A stretch of DNA of 64,000 nt from Streptomyces parvus (lineage in GTDB: Bacteria; Actinomycetota; Actinomycetes; Streptomycetales; Streptomycetaceae): NCBI RefSeq assembly GCF_014648875.1, contig NZ_BMRY01000005.1, forward strand, positions 124,001 through 188,000, read 5' to 3'. The number at the start of each line of letters is the position of its first letter. The stretch's first letter is position 1. The translations under genes were made by a program, and so were the position numbers. This document shows, one piece after another, positions 43,002 to 52,028 of this stretch. The notes below the pieces were generated by a model that saw only the letters and a list, made by a program, of their open reading frames with translations, made no database searches and was not told the DNA's origin.

Positions 43002-44278
43002 GCACCTCCAGCCCGTCCTTCGACCCGCCCTTCGATCCGGGAGCCACCGCACCGCCCGGCTGCCCGGTCGCCCCCGGTGCCGTACGCCTGTCCGGAGCCT
43101 CGTACCAGCAGACCCCGACCGAGCTCTACCGCTCGCTGCGGCGCGAGCACGGCGCGGTGGCGCCGGTCCTGCTCGACGGGGACGTACCGGCCTGGCTGGT
43201 CCTCGGCTACGCCGAACTCTCCTACGTCACCACGCACGACGAGCTGTTCGCGCGGGACTCCCGCCGCTGGAACCAGTGGGAGACCATTCCGCCGGACTGG
43301 CCGCTGCTGCCGTTCGTCGGCTACCAGCCGTCCGTGCTCTTCACGGAGGGCGACGAGCACCGGCGCCGGGCCGGCGTCATCACCGAAGCGCTGGAGGGCG
43401 TCGACCAGTTCGAGCTGGCCCGCGACTGCCGGCGCATCGCCGAGCGGCTCATCGCGGACTTCGCCGGGAGCGGCCGGACGGAGCTGATGAGCAGTTACGT
43501 CCACGCCCTGCCGATGCGGGCCGTGGTCCAGATGTGCGGGATGCCGGTGTCGGGATCGGACACCCAGCAGCTGGTGGACGACCTGCGCATCTCGCTCGAC
43601 GCCGGCGAGGGGGACGACCCGGTGGCGGCCTACGGGCGCGTCGGGGACCGGCTGCGCCAACTGGTCAAGGACAAGCGGGCGGCACCCGGGCCCGATGTCA
43701 CCTCCCGCATGGTGACGCACGGGGCGGGGCTCACCGACGAGGAGATCGTCCAGGACCTGATCTCGGTGATCGCCGCCGCCCAGCAGCCCACCGCCAACTG
43801 GATCTGCAACACGCTGCGGCTGCTGCTGACGGACGAACGCTTCGCGGTGAACGTCTCCGGGGGCAGGCTCAGCGTCGGCGAGGCGCTCAACGAGGTGCTG
43901 TGGCTGGACACCCCGACGCAGAACTTCATCGGCCGCTGGGCCGTACGGGACACCCAGCTCGGCGGGCGGCACATCCGGGCGGGCGACTGCCTGGTCCTGG
44001 GGATCGCCGCGGCCAACACCGACCCGGAGATCTGGCCGGAGTCGTACGTCGGGGCCGAGAACTCCGCGCACCTGTCGTTCAGCGGCGGCGAGCACCGCTG
44101 CCCCTACCCCGCGCCGCTGCTGGCCGACGTGATGGCCCGTACGGCGGTGGAGACGCTGCTGGAACAGCTGCCGGACCTGATGCTGGCGGTCGAACCGGCG
44201 GAGCTGGCCTGGCGGCCCTCGATCTGGATGCGCGGACTGTCGGCGCTGCCGGTGCAGTTCAGCCCGATGGCGCAGTAG
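42998..44278 (+). CDS. Cytochrome P450, CYP157-like, lacking the ExxR motif
   Basis: This 426-aa protein is the fifth gene of the conservon unit, coupled to cvnD by ATGA. The heme-ligand loop is FSGGEHRCPYPAP with Cys 368. The K-helix has EVLW (299-302) where almost all P450s have ExxR, and the I-helix reads AAAQQPTANW without the usual A-G-x-x-T. Loss of ExxR is a known trait of the CYP157 family that accompanies conservons. It may be a regulatory or redox-sensing P450 more than an ordinary monooxygenase; the substrate is unknown. Confidence 0.88.
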   Translation: MSTSSPSFDPPFDPGATAPPGCPVAPGAVRLSGASYQQTPTELYRSLRREHGAVAPVLLDGDVPAWLVLGYAELSYVTTHDELFARDSRRWNQWETIPPDWPLLPFVGYQPSVLFTEGDEHRRRAGVITEALEGVDQFELARDCRRIAERLIADFAGSGRTELMSSYVHALPMRAVVQMCGMPVSGSDTQQLVDDLRISLDAGEGDDPVAAYGRVGDRLRQLVKDKRAAPGPDVTSRMVTHGAGLTDEEIVQDLISVIAAAQQPTANWICNTLRLLLTDERFAVNVSGGRLSVGEALNEVLWLDTPTQNFIGRWAVRDTQLGGRHIRAGDCLVLGIAAANTDPEIWPESYVGAENSAHLSFSGGEHRCPYPAPLLADVMARTAVETLLEQLPDLMLAVEPAELAWRPSIWMRGLSALPVQFSPMAQ

Positions 44279-44279
44279 C

Positions 44280-44318
44280 GGGAGGCCGGGCGAGGGGCGA
44301 TCCCCCGCCCGGCCTCCC
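44280..44318. terminator. Hairpin terminator after the conservon P450
   Basis: A 13-bp perfect stem, GGGAGGCCGGGCG (44280-44292) with CGCCCGGCCTCCC (44306-44318), starts right after the P450 stop. It contains a second inner GGGG/CCCC pairing. It lies between convergent genes and may serve both. Confidence 0.8.
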
Positions 44319-44391
44319 GGGGACGAATCCCGGCCTCCCGGGTACGACGCCCGGCCTCCCGAGTACGAAGCCCGGCCTCCCGAGTACGACC
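44308..44391. repeat. Tandem repeat, 21 bp, four copies
   Basis: Four copies of CCCGGCCTCCCGRGTACGAMN follow one another without gaps (44308, 44329, 44350, 44371) between the two convergent P450 genes. The first copy overlaps the right arm of the terminator hairpin, so extra copies can also pair with the left arm. Confidence 0.9.
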
Positions 44392-44399
44392 GTGCTCCG

Positions 44400-45626
44400 T
44401 CAGCCGGACACCGGTGTGAAGCGCACCGGCAGGCTCTTCGGCCCCCGGGTGAACACTCCGTTCTCGACCGGGTCGAAGCCGTCGGCCAACCGGAGATCGG
44501 GCATGGCGTCCAGCAACTGGCCCACCCCGGTCTCGACTTCGGACCTGGCCAGCAGAGCGCCCACGCAGAAGTGCCGGCCGAGCGCGAAGGCGAGATGGTC
44601 GGCCGCCGCCGAGAACGCGTTCGTGGCGGTCAGGTCCTCGCGGAAGATGTCGAAGACATCGGGGTCGCGGTAGCGGTCCTCGTCGCGGTTGGCGGAGCCG
44701 ATCAGGCAGGTGACCGTGGAGCCCGCCGGTACGGTGCCGCCGCTCAGCTCCACGTCCGCCGCCGACTGGCGCATGATCATGTGCACCGGCGGTGTGTAGC
44801 GCAGCGTCTCGGCGAAGGCACGGGCTATCAGGCTCCGGTCGGCGCGGACCGCCGCCAACTGCTCCGGGTGGTTGAGCAGGTTGGCGAAGATGCCGGCGAT
44901 GGCCTTGTCGGTCGTCTCCCCGCCGGCCGCGAGCAGCAGACTGCAGAACGCCTTGACGTCCTCGTCGCTCATCCGGACACCGTCGACCTCCGCGGTGCAC
45001 AGCGTCGACAGCAGATCGTCGCCCGGCGCCTCCCTCCGCTCGCAGATGATCGGCAGCATGTACTCGGCGAACTCGACGCGCGTACGTTCACCGGCCCGCG
45101 CCACGTCCTGGTCGCCGGAGAGATTCCCGAGAAAGGCGATGACGGCCGTGTACCAGCCGTGAAAGCGCTCATAGTCGGACTTGTCCAGACCGAGCATGTC
45201 CGCAATGACGTTCACGGGAAATCGGGTTGCGTAGTCGGCGACCAGATCGACGGAACCGGAGCCACGGAACCGGTCGATCAATTCGCGCGAATTGCGCTCG
45301 ATGACCGGTAAGAACTTGTCCCGCAGGTCGGCGCCCCGGAAGGCGGGCGCGACGAGGGCCCGGCGTACGGCGTGCTCGCGCCCGCTGAGCTGGAGAATCG
45401 TCCGCCCGTGCACGGGCTCGATCTGCCAGTCGTAGTTCTCGGTGGTGAACTCACCGGCTCTGTCCTTGAAGATGCGCTCGACATCCTCATAACGCGAGAC
45501 GATGTAACTCTTGGTGGCCTCGTGCCACAGGAGCGGCGCGTCATGCCGCATCCGGCGATACGCCGCATACGGGTCTCTCTCGAACTCTGGCGACAGAATG
45601 TCCGGTGTTCGGACGGTCATGACCAC
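44400..45626 (-). CDS. Cytochrome P450 monooxygenase
   Basis: This 408-aa soluble bacterial P450 has a complete set of motifs: I-helix AGGETT (234-239), ExxR as ETLR (273-276), and heme loop FALGRHFCVGALLAR with Cys 354. It is therefore a normal catalytic P450, unlike its convergent CYP157-like neighbour. The substrate is unknown. It is monocistronic, read toward the conservon. Redox partners (ferredoxin and reductase) are not encoded nearby. ATG 45626 and ATG 45620 are both possible starts. Confidence 0.93.
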   Translation of the reverse strand: MVMTVRTPDILSPEFERDPYAAYRRMRHDAPLLWHEATKSYIVSRYEDVERIFKDRAGEFTTENYDWQIEPVHGRTILQLSGREHAVRRALVAPAFRGADLRDKFLPVIERNSRELIDRFRGSGSVDLVADYATRFPVNVIADMLGLDKSDYERFHGWYTAVIAFLGNLSGDQDVARAGERTRVEFAEYMLPIICERREAPGDDLLSTLCTAEVDGVRMSDEDVKAFCSLLLAAGGETTDKAIAGIFANLLNHPEQLAAVRADRSLIARAFAETLRYTPPVHMIMRQSAADVELSGGTVPAGSTVTCLIGSANRDEDRYRDPDVFDIFREDLTATNAFSAAADHLAFALGRHFCVGALLARSEVETGVGQLLDAMPDLRLADGFDPVENGVFTRGPKSLPVRFTPVSG

Positions 45627-45756
45627 TCCCTTGCAAGCAGAACGGGAACTGCGAGGTGCATGACTTATTCAGCTCGTGCCGGCGGATATATGCAAGAGCC
45701 ACGGGTCGCGGACTGCCCGAGCCGGTACGGCATCCCGGCCGCTACGATCTCCGGCT

Positions 45757-47196
45757 GTGACGCATGACCGTGAGCGGACCGGGCCCGCGTGGGGGACCTT
45801 CCTGGAGCTGGCGGATCCCACCGGAGGCCCCCTGCACACGCGGCTGGCCCGGGCGCTGCGGGACGCCGTCGCCGACGGGCGGCTCGCCGCGGGCAGCACC
45901 CTGCCCGCGAGCCGTGTTCTCGCGGCGGATCTGCGGTGCTCCCGCTGGGTGGTGACCGAGGCGTACGCCCAGCTCGTCGCCGAGGGCTACTTCGAGGCCC
46001 GCAGCGGCTCGGCCACCCGGGTGCGGGCGCACGCGGGTACCGCCGCGACCCGGCACCCGGGGGCGGGCCCGGCGCGCTGGACGCCCCGGTTCGACCTGCT
46101 GCCGGGGATCCCCGACCTCCGCGCGTTCCCGCGCAAACGCTGGGCCGACATGGTCCGCGCCGCCACCACCGAACTGACCTGGGACGAACTGGGCTACCCC
46201 GATGCCGCGGGGCTGCCGAGGCTGCGCCGGCAGCTCGCCTCCTACCTGGCACGCGGGCGCGGAGCCCGCGTGGAGCCGGAACAACTCGTCGTCTGCGCGG
46301 GCACGTTGGACGGTGTCCTGCGGCTGTGCCGGACCCTGCGGGCCGCCGGGCACGCCCGGGTCGCGATCGAGGACCCCGGCTGGACCCAACTGCGCCTGAC
46401 CGTGGCCGCGGCGGGCCTGACGCCGGTGCCGGTCCCGGTGGACGGACAGGGGCTGCGGGTCGACCTGCTGCGCCGGGAGGCGGCCGTACGGGCCGTCATC
46501 GTGGCCCCGGCGCACCAGTTCCCCACCGGTGTCGTCCTCACCCCCGCCCGCCGCGCGGAACTGGCCGACTGGGCGCGGGAAGTGGACGGCCTGATCATGG
46601 AGGACGACTACGACGCCGAGTTCCGCTACGACCGCCACCCCGTGGGAGCCCTCCAGGGCATGGCACCGGACCACGTCGCCCTGCTCGGCTCGCTGAGCAA
46701 GACGCTCTCCCCCGCCGTCCGGCTGGGCTGGATCGCCGCTCCCGGCCGCTGGACCGAGGCCCTCGTCGCCAGGGACACCGGAGGCGCCCCGCCCCCCGTC
46801 ATCGACCAGGACGCCTTCTCCCGCTTCCTCACGTCCGGCTCCTACGACCGGCATCTGCGCGCGTCCCGGCTGCGCTACAAGCGCCGCCGCGACCGCCTCC
46901 TGCGCGAACTGGCCGCGCATCTGCCGGGCGCGGCCGTCGGCGGGGCGGCCGCCGGATTCCACCTGCTGCTCCCCCTGCGGGACTGCCCGGCGGACGCCGT
47001 GGTGAAGGAAGCGGCCGGCCACGACGTACGCCTGGCGAGCCTGGACGACTACCGGACGGTGCCGGAGGAACCCGGTCCGGACGCCTCGGCCTCGACCCTC
47101 GTCGTCGGCTACGGGAACCTCACCGACCAGGCGGTGCCGGAGGCCGTCCGGCGGCTGGCCGCCGCCGTCGAGCGCGTACGGGGTCAGTCGGTCTGA
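45757..47196 (+). CDS. MocR/PdxR-type GntR regulator with aminotransferase domain
   Basis: The 479-aa protein is a fusion of a GntR winged helix (about residues 15-80: LHTRLARALRDAVADGRLAAGSTLPASRVLA) and a fold-type-I aminotransferase-like domain. The PLP lysine lies in LGSLSKTLSPAVRLGW and the Asp that holds the pyridine N is in MEDDYDAEFRY. Proteins of this type sense PLP or amino compounds, often controlling vitamin B6 genes. GTG 45757 was chosen as the conserved region starts soon after. Its 3' end overlaps the convergent aldo/keto reductase gene by 13 bp. Confidence 0.9.
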   Translation: MTHDRERTGPAWGTFLELADPTGGPLHTRLARALRDAVADGRLAAGSTLPASRVLAADLRCSRWVVTEAYAQLVAEGYFEARSGSATRVRAHAGTAATRHPGAGPARWTPRFDLLPGIPDLRAFPRKRWADMVRAATTELTWDELGYPDAAGLPRLRRQLASYLARGRGARVEPEQLVVCAGTLDGVLRLCRTLRAAGHARVAIEDPGWTQLRLTVAAAGLTPVPVPVDGQGLRVDLLRREAAVRAVIVAPAHQFPTGVVLTPARRAELADWAREVDGLIMEDDYDAEFRYDRHPVGALQGMAPDHVALLGSLSKTLSPAVRLGWIAAPGRWTEALVARDTGGAPPPVIDQDAFSRFLTSGSYDRHLRASRLRYKRRRDRLLRELAAHLPGAAVGGAAAGFHLLLPLRDCPADAVVKEAAGHDVRLASLDDYRTVPEEPGPDASASTLVVGYGNLTDQAVPEAVRRLAAAVERVRGQSV

Positions 47197-48167
47197 CCGA
47201 GGGCCGCCGCGTCCAGGCGGGCCCTCAGCTCCCCCGGCAGCCGCAGCTCCGCCGCCCCCAGCACCTCGTCCAGCTGCTCGACCGAGCTGACGCCCACGAT
47301 CGGGACGACCGGCGGGTCCCCGGCCATCAGCCAGGCCAGCACCACCTGGTTCGGCGTCGCGCCCAGCTCGTCGGCCACCTCGCCGAGCACCGCGAGCCGC
47401 CGCGCGCTGCCCGGGTGGTCGTACGCCTCCGGCAGCGGCTTGTCCGCCCGGGTGTACGCGCCCGAGATCAGCGACGAGTAGGCCATCAGCGTCAGGTCGG
47501 TCTCGGCCCGCAGATAGTCGAGCAGCTCCGGCGTGACGTGCACGTGCGCGCTCTCCGGCAGGCTCAGGTCGTAGCGCGGCTGGAGGTAGGAGTAGCGCTG
47601 CTGGACGCAGGTGTAGGGCGTCATCCCGCCCGCGCGGGCCACGGCGCGCGCCCGCTCCGTCCGCCAGGTGGCGTGGTTCGAGCAGCCCAGGACGGTCGCC
47701 TTGCCGTCCCTGACCAGGGAGTCGAAGGCCTCGACCGTCTCCTCCAACGGGACGGTCCGGTCCTCGACATGGGCCCAGTACACGTCGAGGTGGTCCGTGC
47801 CCAGGCGGCGCAGGCTGTCCTCCGCGGCCTTGCGGACGACCGCCCCCGACAGCCCCTCGGCCGTCTCCAGTCCGGTGCCGGGCACGGTGGGCCGCGCGCC
47901 CGTCTTGGTGGAGATCAGCACCTGGTCGCGCACGCCCCGGTCGGCGAGCCAGCGGCCGATGGTCGCCTCGCTCTCGTCCCCGGTGCCGCCGGGAGCCCAG
48001 AACGCGTAGTTGTTGGCGGTGTCGAGGAGGTTGCCGCCCGCCTCGACGTACCGGTCCAGGATGGCGAACGACGTCTTCTCGTCCACCGTGGTGCCGAACG
48101 GCAGCGTGCCCAGGGCCAGGGCGCTGGCAAGGGGACCGGTGGGTCCTCCGATACGACGTCGCAGCAT
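47184..48167 (-). CDS. Aldo/keto reductase
   Basis: This 327-aa (beta/alpha)8 NADPH-dependent oxidoreductase has the catalytic tetrad elements LDTANNYAFW (Asp, Tyr), VLISTKTGA (Lys) and DVYWAHVED (His). Near the C-terminus PIVGVSSVEQLDE gives the cofactor-binding strand. It is similar to sugar-type AKR13-like reductases. Start ATG 48167 follows GAGGAG. It converges on the MocR regulator, so the two may be functionally unrelated. Confidence 0.92.
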   Translation of the reverse strand: MLRRRIGGPTGPLASALALGTLPFGTTVDEKTSFAILDRYVEAGGNLLDTANNYAFWAPGGTGDESEATIGRWLADRGVRDQVLISTKTGARPTVPGTGLETAEGLSGAVVRKAAEDSLRRLGTDHLDVYWAHVEDRTVPLEETVEAFDSLVRDGKATVLGCSNHATWRTERARAVARAGGMTPYTCVQQRYSYLQPRYDLSLPESAHVHVTPELLDYLRAETDLTLMAYSSLISGAYTRADKPLPEAYDHPGSARRLAVLGEVADELGATPNQVVLAWLMAGDPPVVPIVGVSSVEQLDEVLGAAELRLPGELRARLDAAALGQTD

Positions 48168-48332
48168 GCGGAACTCCTCAACAAGGTGGTCGGCGTGCCC
48201 TCCTGGAAGTTCTCCGGGAGGAACGATCACCACCGTAGGCCGCGAACGGACCGGTATCCCGGGCCAATCCGACGACGGAAAACCGGACCGCTTTGCCGCG
48301 TCCGCGCTCGGGCACTCGGGGTGCTCGGGTGC

Positions 48333-49241
48333 TCAGGCTCCCTCGTCCGCGTTCTCCTCCGGCGTCACCCGTCCCGTCAGCGCCGCCAGCGAGCTGCGTA
48401 CGTGCGCCATGTGCGCCTGGACCTCCTCGCGGCCCTCCTCGTGCTCCCGCAGGATCCGTTCCGTCTCCCGGACCACCCGCTCCTCCCGGACCCGGGCCTC
48501 GGCCAGCAGCTCCGCCGCCCGCGCCTCCGCGTCCTCCTGGCCGTGCCGGGCCGCCTCCTGCGTGGCGGCGAGATGCCGGCCCGCCTCCGCGAGAAGGGCC
48601 TCCGCACGCTCGGCCAGCTCCGCATGGCGGGCCTCCAACGCGGCTTCCCCGGCAGCCAGTTCGGCCTCGGCAGCCTTGCGGCGCTCCGCGTGCTCCTGCT
48701 CCTGGTGGGCCAGCACACTCGCCGTACGCTCACGGGTCGCCGCCATCGCCGACGCGGCGGCCGCCCGCACCTCCTCGGCGTCCTGCAGGGCCGCCGCCAG
48801 CAGCTCCTCCGCATCCCGGACCGCCGCGGCCACCCGCTCCGCCGCCGCCCGGTCCGCCGCCTCGCGCACCGCGTCGGCCGCCTCGCGCGCGGCGTCCCCG
48901 GCGGCCCGGCCCGCCGCCTCCGCCTCGTCCCGCAGCGCCTGGCCCGCCGCCACGGCCCCGGCCTCCAGCTCCCGGGCCTCGTCCTCGGCCAGGGCCAGGA
49001 TCCGCTGCGCCCGCTCGCCCAGCTCCGCGTAGTCCTGGACGGGCAGCGTCGCGACGGCCTCCGCCAGCCGGGCCGCCTCGGCGAGAAGCTCCTCCACCCG
49101 GCCGGTCAGCCGCGCGACCTCGGCGAGCGCCCTGTCCCCCTCGGCCGTCAGGGTGGCCACCATGCGGTCCACCTGCTCCGGGCGGTAGCCCTTCCCCAGG
49201 GCACCGACGACGTCGAACGCGGACACCGGTCCAGCACGCAT
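48333..49241 (-). CDS. DivIVA-like coiled-coil protein
   Basis: This 302-aa protein starts with a DivIVA-type N-terminus (FDVVGALGKGYRPEQVDRMVATL), followed by one long Ala/Glu/Arg-rich coiled coil to the end. In Streptomyces such proteins (often mis-annotated as cellulose-binding) belong to the polar-growth family around DivIVA and Scy. It may organise tip or septum complexes; its exact partner is unknown. ATG 49241 with GGAGAGAGG upstream is preferred to a longer in-frame start. Confidence 0.8.
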   Translation of the reverse strand: MRAGPVSAFDVVGALGKGYRPEQVDRMVATLTAEGDRALAEVARLTGRVEELLAEAARLAEAVATLPVQDYAELGERAQRILALAEDEARELEAGAVAAGQALRDEAEAAGRAAGDAAREAADAVREAADRAAAERVAAAVRDAEELLAAALQDAEEVRAAAASAMAATRERTASVLAHQEQEHAERRKAAEAELAAGEAALEARHAELAERAEALLAEAGRHLAATQEAARHGQEDAEARAAELLAEARVREERVVRETERILREHEEGREEVQAHMAHVRSSLAALTGRVTPEENADEGA

Positions 49242-49379
49242 CCCTGAAACCTCTCTCCGACCCACCGACCCACCGCGATACGTCAAGGATGCGGCAATTG
49301 GTGCCGGAAGTCGGAATCGATCAGCGGCATTCAGGCCGGAAGCGACCGGCATCACAGATCCGGGCGAACCGGCACACAG

Positions 49380-49416
49380 CGAGGCGCCCGAACCCGGGAG
49401 GGGTTCGGGCGCCTCG
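49380..49416 (-). terminator. Strong hairpin terminator after the deaminase/SUKH operon
   Basis: A perfect 16-bp stem, CGAGGCGCCCGAACCC (49380-49395) with GGGTTCGGGCGCCTCG (49401-49416), has a GGGAG loop. It lies about 50 bases past the stop of the leftward operon and upstream of the DivIVA-like gene, separating the two. Confidence 0.85.
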
Positions 49417-49466
49417 GCAGGACCGTGGGGGCGGACCGCCGGGGCGGGCCGGCAGACCGGGTCAGA

Positions 49467-52028
49467 TCAGATCAAGCCGTCCCACATCTGCTCCAGCAGC
49501 ACCGACCACCAGCTCTCCGGCGACGCCAGCGCCGCCGGGTCCAGCGCCACCAGCTGTGCCTGGAAGTCGACGGTCCAACGGCCCGCCTGCTCCGGGTTCA
49601 GCCCGTACCGCAGTCGCCACATCCGGCCCAGCAGGGCCATCGACCGCACGAACTCGGGCAGCCCGGTGTTCACGAACTGCGGCGGCACCGGCTGCCCGCC
49701 GGGCCCCGCCTCCACCGGGACGGCCACGATGTTCGCCGTGCCGTACTGCACACAGATCGCCCGGCCGAAGTCCGTACCCATCACCAGGTACGACCCCGCG
49801 TCCGACGCCGGCTGCACCTGACGCTGCGCGGCCAGCTCGGCCAGCGTCGGCACCACCGGCTGTCCCGGCTGCGCCCAGAAGAACGGCCCGAAATCGGCGG
49901 GCAGCCCCGCCCACACCAGGGTGCGCGCGACCACTTCCGGCACACCCTGACGGGACACCGCCCGCTGGTCGAACCGGAGGATGCCCTGCGGACCGAACGC
50001 CTGCGCCAGCTCCTCGGCGATCGCCTCCGGCGGCAGCGCGGGCGCGGGCGGCATCTGCGGCAGCGGTGCCCGCACCGGCGCGGGCCGCGCCGGGCCGTCC
50101 GCCACCTGGTGCAGCTCGCCCTGGTGCGTCAGCAGATGCTGCATGCCCTGCTGGCGGCTGGCGTGATCCGTCCCGTACGGAGCGACGCTGGTGATCCGGA
50201 CCTGCGGCCAGGTCTCCCGGATCATCCGCGCGCAGTACCCGCCGGGCAGCTCGCACGACTCCAGCTCCGTGTGGAGCTCGATGACCTGCTGCGGGGAGAC
50301 GTTCATCGCCCGCAGCTCGTGCAGCATCTGCCACTCGGGGTGCGGGGTGCCCGGCGCCGAGCGGCGGATCAGCTGCTGCTCGCTGCCGTCCGGAGCCCGG
50401 AACCGCAGCACGGCCTGGTAGCCGGGGCCCACGGTCGGCTGTCCGGTGGGCTGCTGCGGATAGCCGTACGCCGGAGGCGGCGGGGTGTGCCCGCCGGGCG
50501 GCGGACCGGGCGGGCCGGGCGGACCCGGCGGCTGCGGTGCGGAACCGGGGGATCCGGCCAGTGAACCCCCGGGGGCCCCGGGGGGACCCGGCGGACCGAC
50601 CTGGCCCGGAGCCGCGAACATCGTCTCCGCGTGGTGCACCCCGCCCCCCGGAGGCGGCGTGGAACCCGGCGGCGGACCCGGGGGACCGGGAGGCTGCGGC
50701 GCACCCGGAGCACCGGGCGGGCCGGGGGGCTGCGGGGCACCCGGAGCACCGGGCGGGCCCGGCGGCCGGGGCGCGCCGGGGACGCCCGCACCGATGCTGC
50801 TCCCGTCGGCGAGCATCGTCGCGGCGTGGTGCACCCCGCCACCCGGAGGCGGCGTGGAGCCGGGGGGCGAGGGCGGGCCGGGCGGAGCGGGCGGCGGACC
50901 GGGCGGCGGGGTGGAACCCGGCGGGGTGGCGCCGGGCGGGCCGAGCTGGGAGACCAGCTGCGTCGGGACGTACCCGCCCGCGGGGGCCCCGGGCGTACCC
51001 GGGCCCGAAGGCGGCGGGGTCGCGCCGGGAGGCATCCCGGGAACACCCGGCGCACCGGGCGGCGGCGGGGTCGACGGACCGCCCCCACGCGTCCCGCGCG
51101 GCGGCACCACGGCCTTGCTGGTGGCCGCGTCGGCGATGTCACCGGCCCCGGCCGGAGCGCCCTGCTCCGGCCGGAGCGCCGGCGCCACCTGCGTACGCGG
51201 CAGCTGGCTGCCCCCGGACATCAGCGCGGTGGGCGCCTCCGCCGGGACGACCGGCGGCGGGGCCTCCTCGTCGTCCGTCCCCGACAGCGGCGGTGCGAAC
51301 ACCGTCGCGGGCAGCGGGACCGCCGCGTCGTCGGTGTCGGAGTTGGTGTCCGTACCGGCCCAGGGGGTCGCCCCGGCGGGCACACCGTCGGAAGCCGTGG
51401 GCTCGTAGGCCGGGCCACCGCCGGCGGCGGGCCACGACGCGCCGGAGCCCCCGGCAGAAGGAGCGGAAGGGGAGGGGGGAGGCGGCGTCGCGTCCGCGGC
51501 GGCGGCCGGGCCGGGAACGGGGGTGTCGCCCGACGGTGCGGCCGGAGGCGCGGCCTGCGACGCCGACGGGGACGCGGACGCGGACGGCGACGACGGCTCA
51601 GCCGCCTCCGCGTCCGCCTCCCGGCGCTCCGCGCGGTGATCCGGAATCCCCAGCTTGTCCGCCGCCTCCTGGAGCCACTCCGGCGGCGTCAGCAGGAACG
51701 ACGTCTGGTTCAGATCCACCCGCTGCGGCGGCTCCGGAGCAGCGGCCGGCGCGCCCGCCGGAGCCCCGTACTCCTCCTCGTACCGCCGGATGACCTCACC
51801 CACCGGCAGCCCCGGCCACAGCGTCGCCTCACCGCTGTCCCGGGCGATCACCAGCCGCTGACGGCCCCCGTCCGAGACGGGACCCTCCGGCCGGTCCTCG
51901 GCCCACACCACGAAACCGAGGTCGAACTCACGGACGCGCACCTCACGGTGCTGGTACGCGGGCACGTCACCGTTGACCCACTCGTCCGCCCGCTCCTGTG
52001 CCTGCGCGAAAGTCACCACCGCGCTCAC
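49467..52028 (-). CDS. Multidomain protein: YrhB-like N-terminus, Pro-rich linker, deaminase-like domain, SUKH-4-like C-terminus
   Basis: The protein is 853 aa. Residues 1-95 (AQERADEWVNGDVPAYQHREVRVREFDLGFVVW) resemble YrhB/Imm35 immunity domains. Residues about 130-500 are low-complexity and collagen-like (GPPGAPGAPQPPGPPG). A deaminase-like zinc site follows: HTE (586-588), Cys 592 and Cys 599 in ELESCELPGGYC. The last 180 residues look like SUKH-4 (LVMGTDFGRAICVQYGTANIVAVPVE). Toxin-like deaminase and immunity-like modules thus sit in one polypeptide. GTG 52028 overlaps the upstream gene stop (GTGA). A cytoplasmic defence or regulatory role is more likely than secretion, as no signal peptide is seen. 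Domain calls are from motif memory. Confidence 0.75.
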   Translation of the reverse strand: MSAVVTFAQAQERADEWVNGDVPAYQHREVRVREFDLGFVVWAEDRPEGPVSDGGRQRLVIARDSGEATLWPGLPVGEVIRRYEEEYGAPAGAPAAAPEPPQRVDLNQTSFLLTPPEWLQEAADKLGIPDHRAERREADAEAAEPSSPSASASPSASQAAPPAAPSGDTPVPGPAAAADATPPPPSPSAPSAGGSGASWPAAGGGPAYEPTASDGVPAGATPWAGTDTNSDTDDAAVPLPATVFAPPLSGTDDEEAPPPVVPAEAPTALMSGGSQLPRTQVAPALRPEQGAPAGAGDIADAATSKAVVPPRGTRGGGPSTPPPPGAPGVPGMPPGATPPPSGPGTPGAPAGGYVPTQLVSQLGPPGATPPGSTPPPGPPPAPPGPPSPPGSTPPPGGGVHHAATMLADGSSIGAGVPGAPRPPGPPGAPGAPQPPGPPGAPGAPQPPGPPGPPPGSTPPPGGGVHHAETMFAAPGQVGPPGPPGAPGGSLAGSPGSAPQPPGPPGPPGPPPGGHTPPPPAYGYPQQPTGQPTVGPGYQAVLRFRAPDGSEQQLIRRSAPGTPHPEWQMLHELRAMNVSPQQVIELHTELESCELPGGYCARMIRETWPQVRITSVAPYGTDHASRQQGMQHLLTHQGELHQVADGPARPAPVRAPLPQMPPAPALPPEAIAEELAQAFGPQGILRFDQRAVSRQGVPEVVARTLVWAGLPADFGPFFWAQPGQPVVPTLAELAAQRQVQPASDAGSYLVMGTDFGRAICVQYGTANIVAVPVEAGPGGQPVPPQFVNTGLPEFVRSMALLGRMWRLRYGLNPEQAGRWTVDFQAQLVALDPAALASPESWWSVLLEQMWDGLI

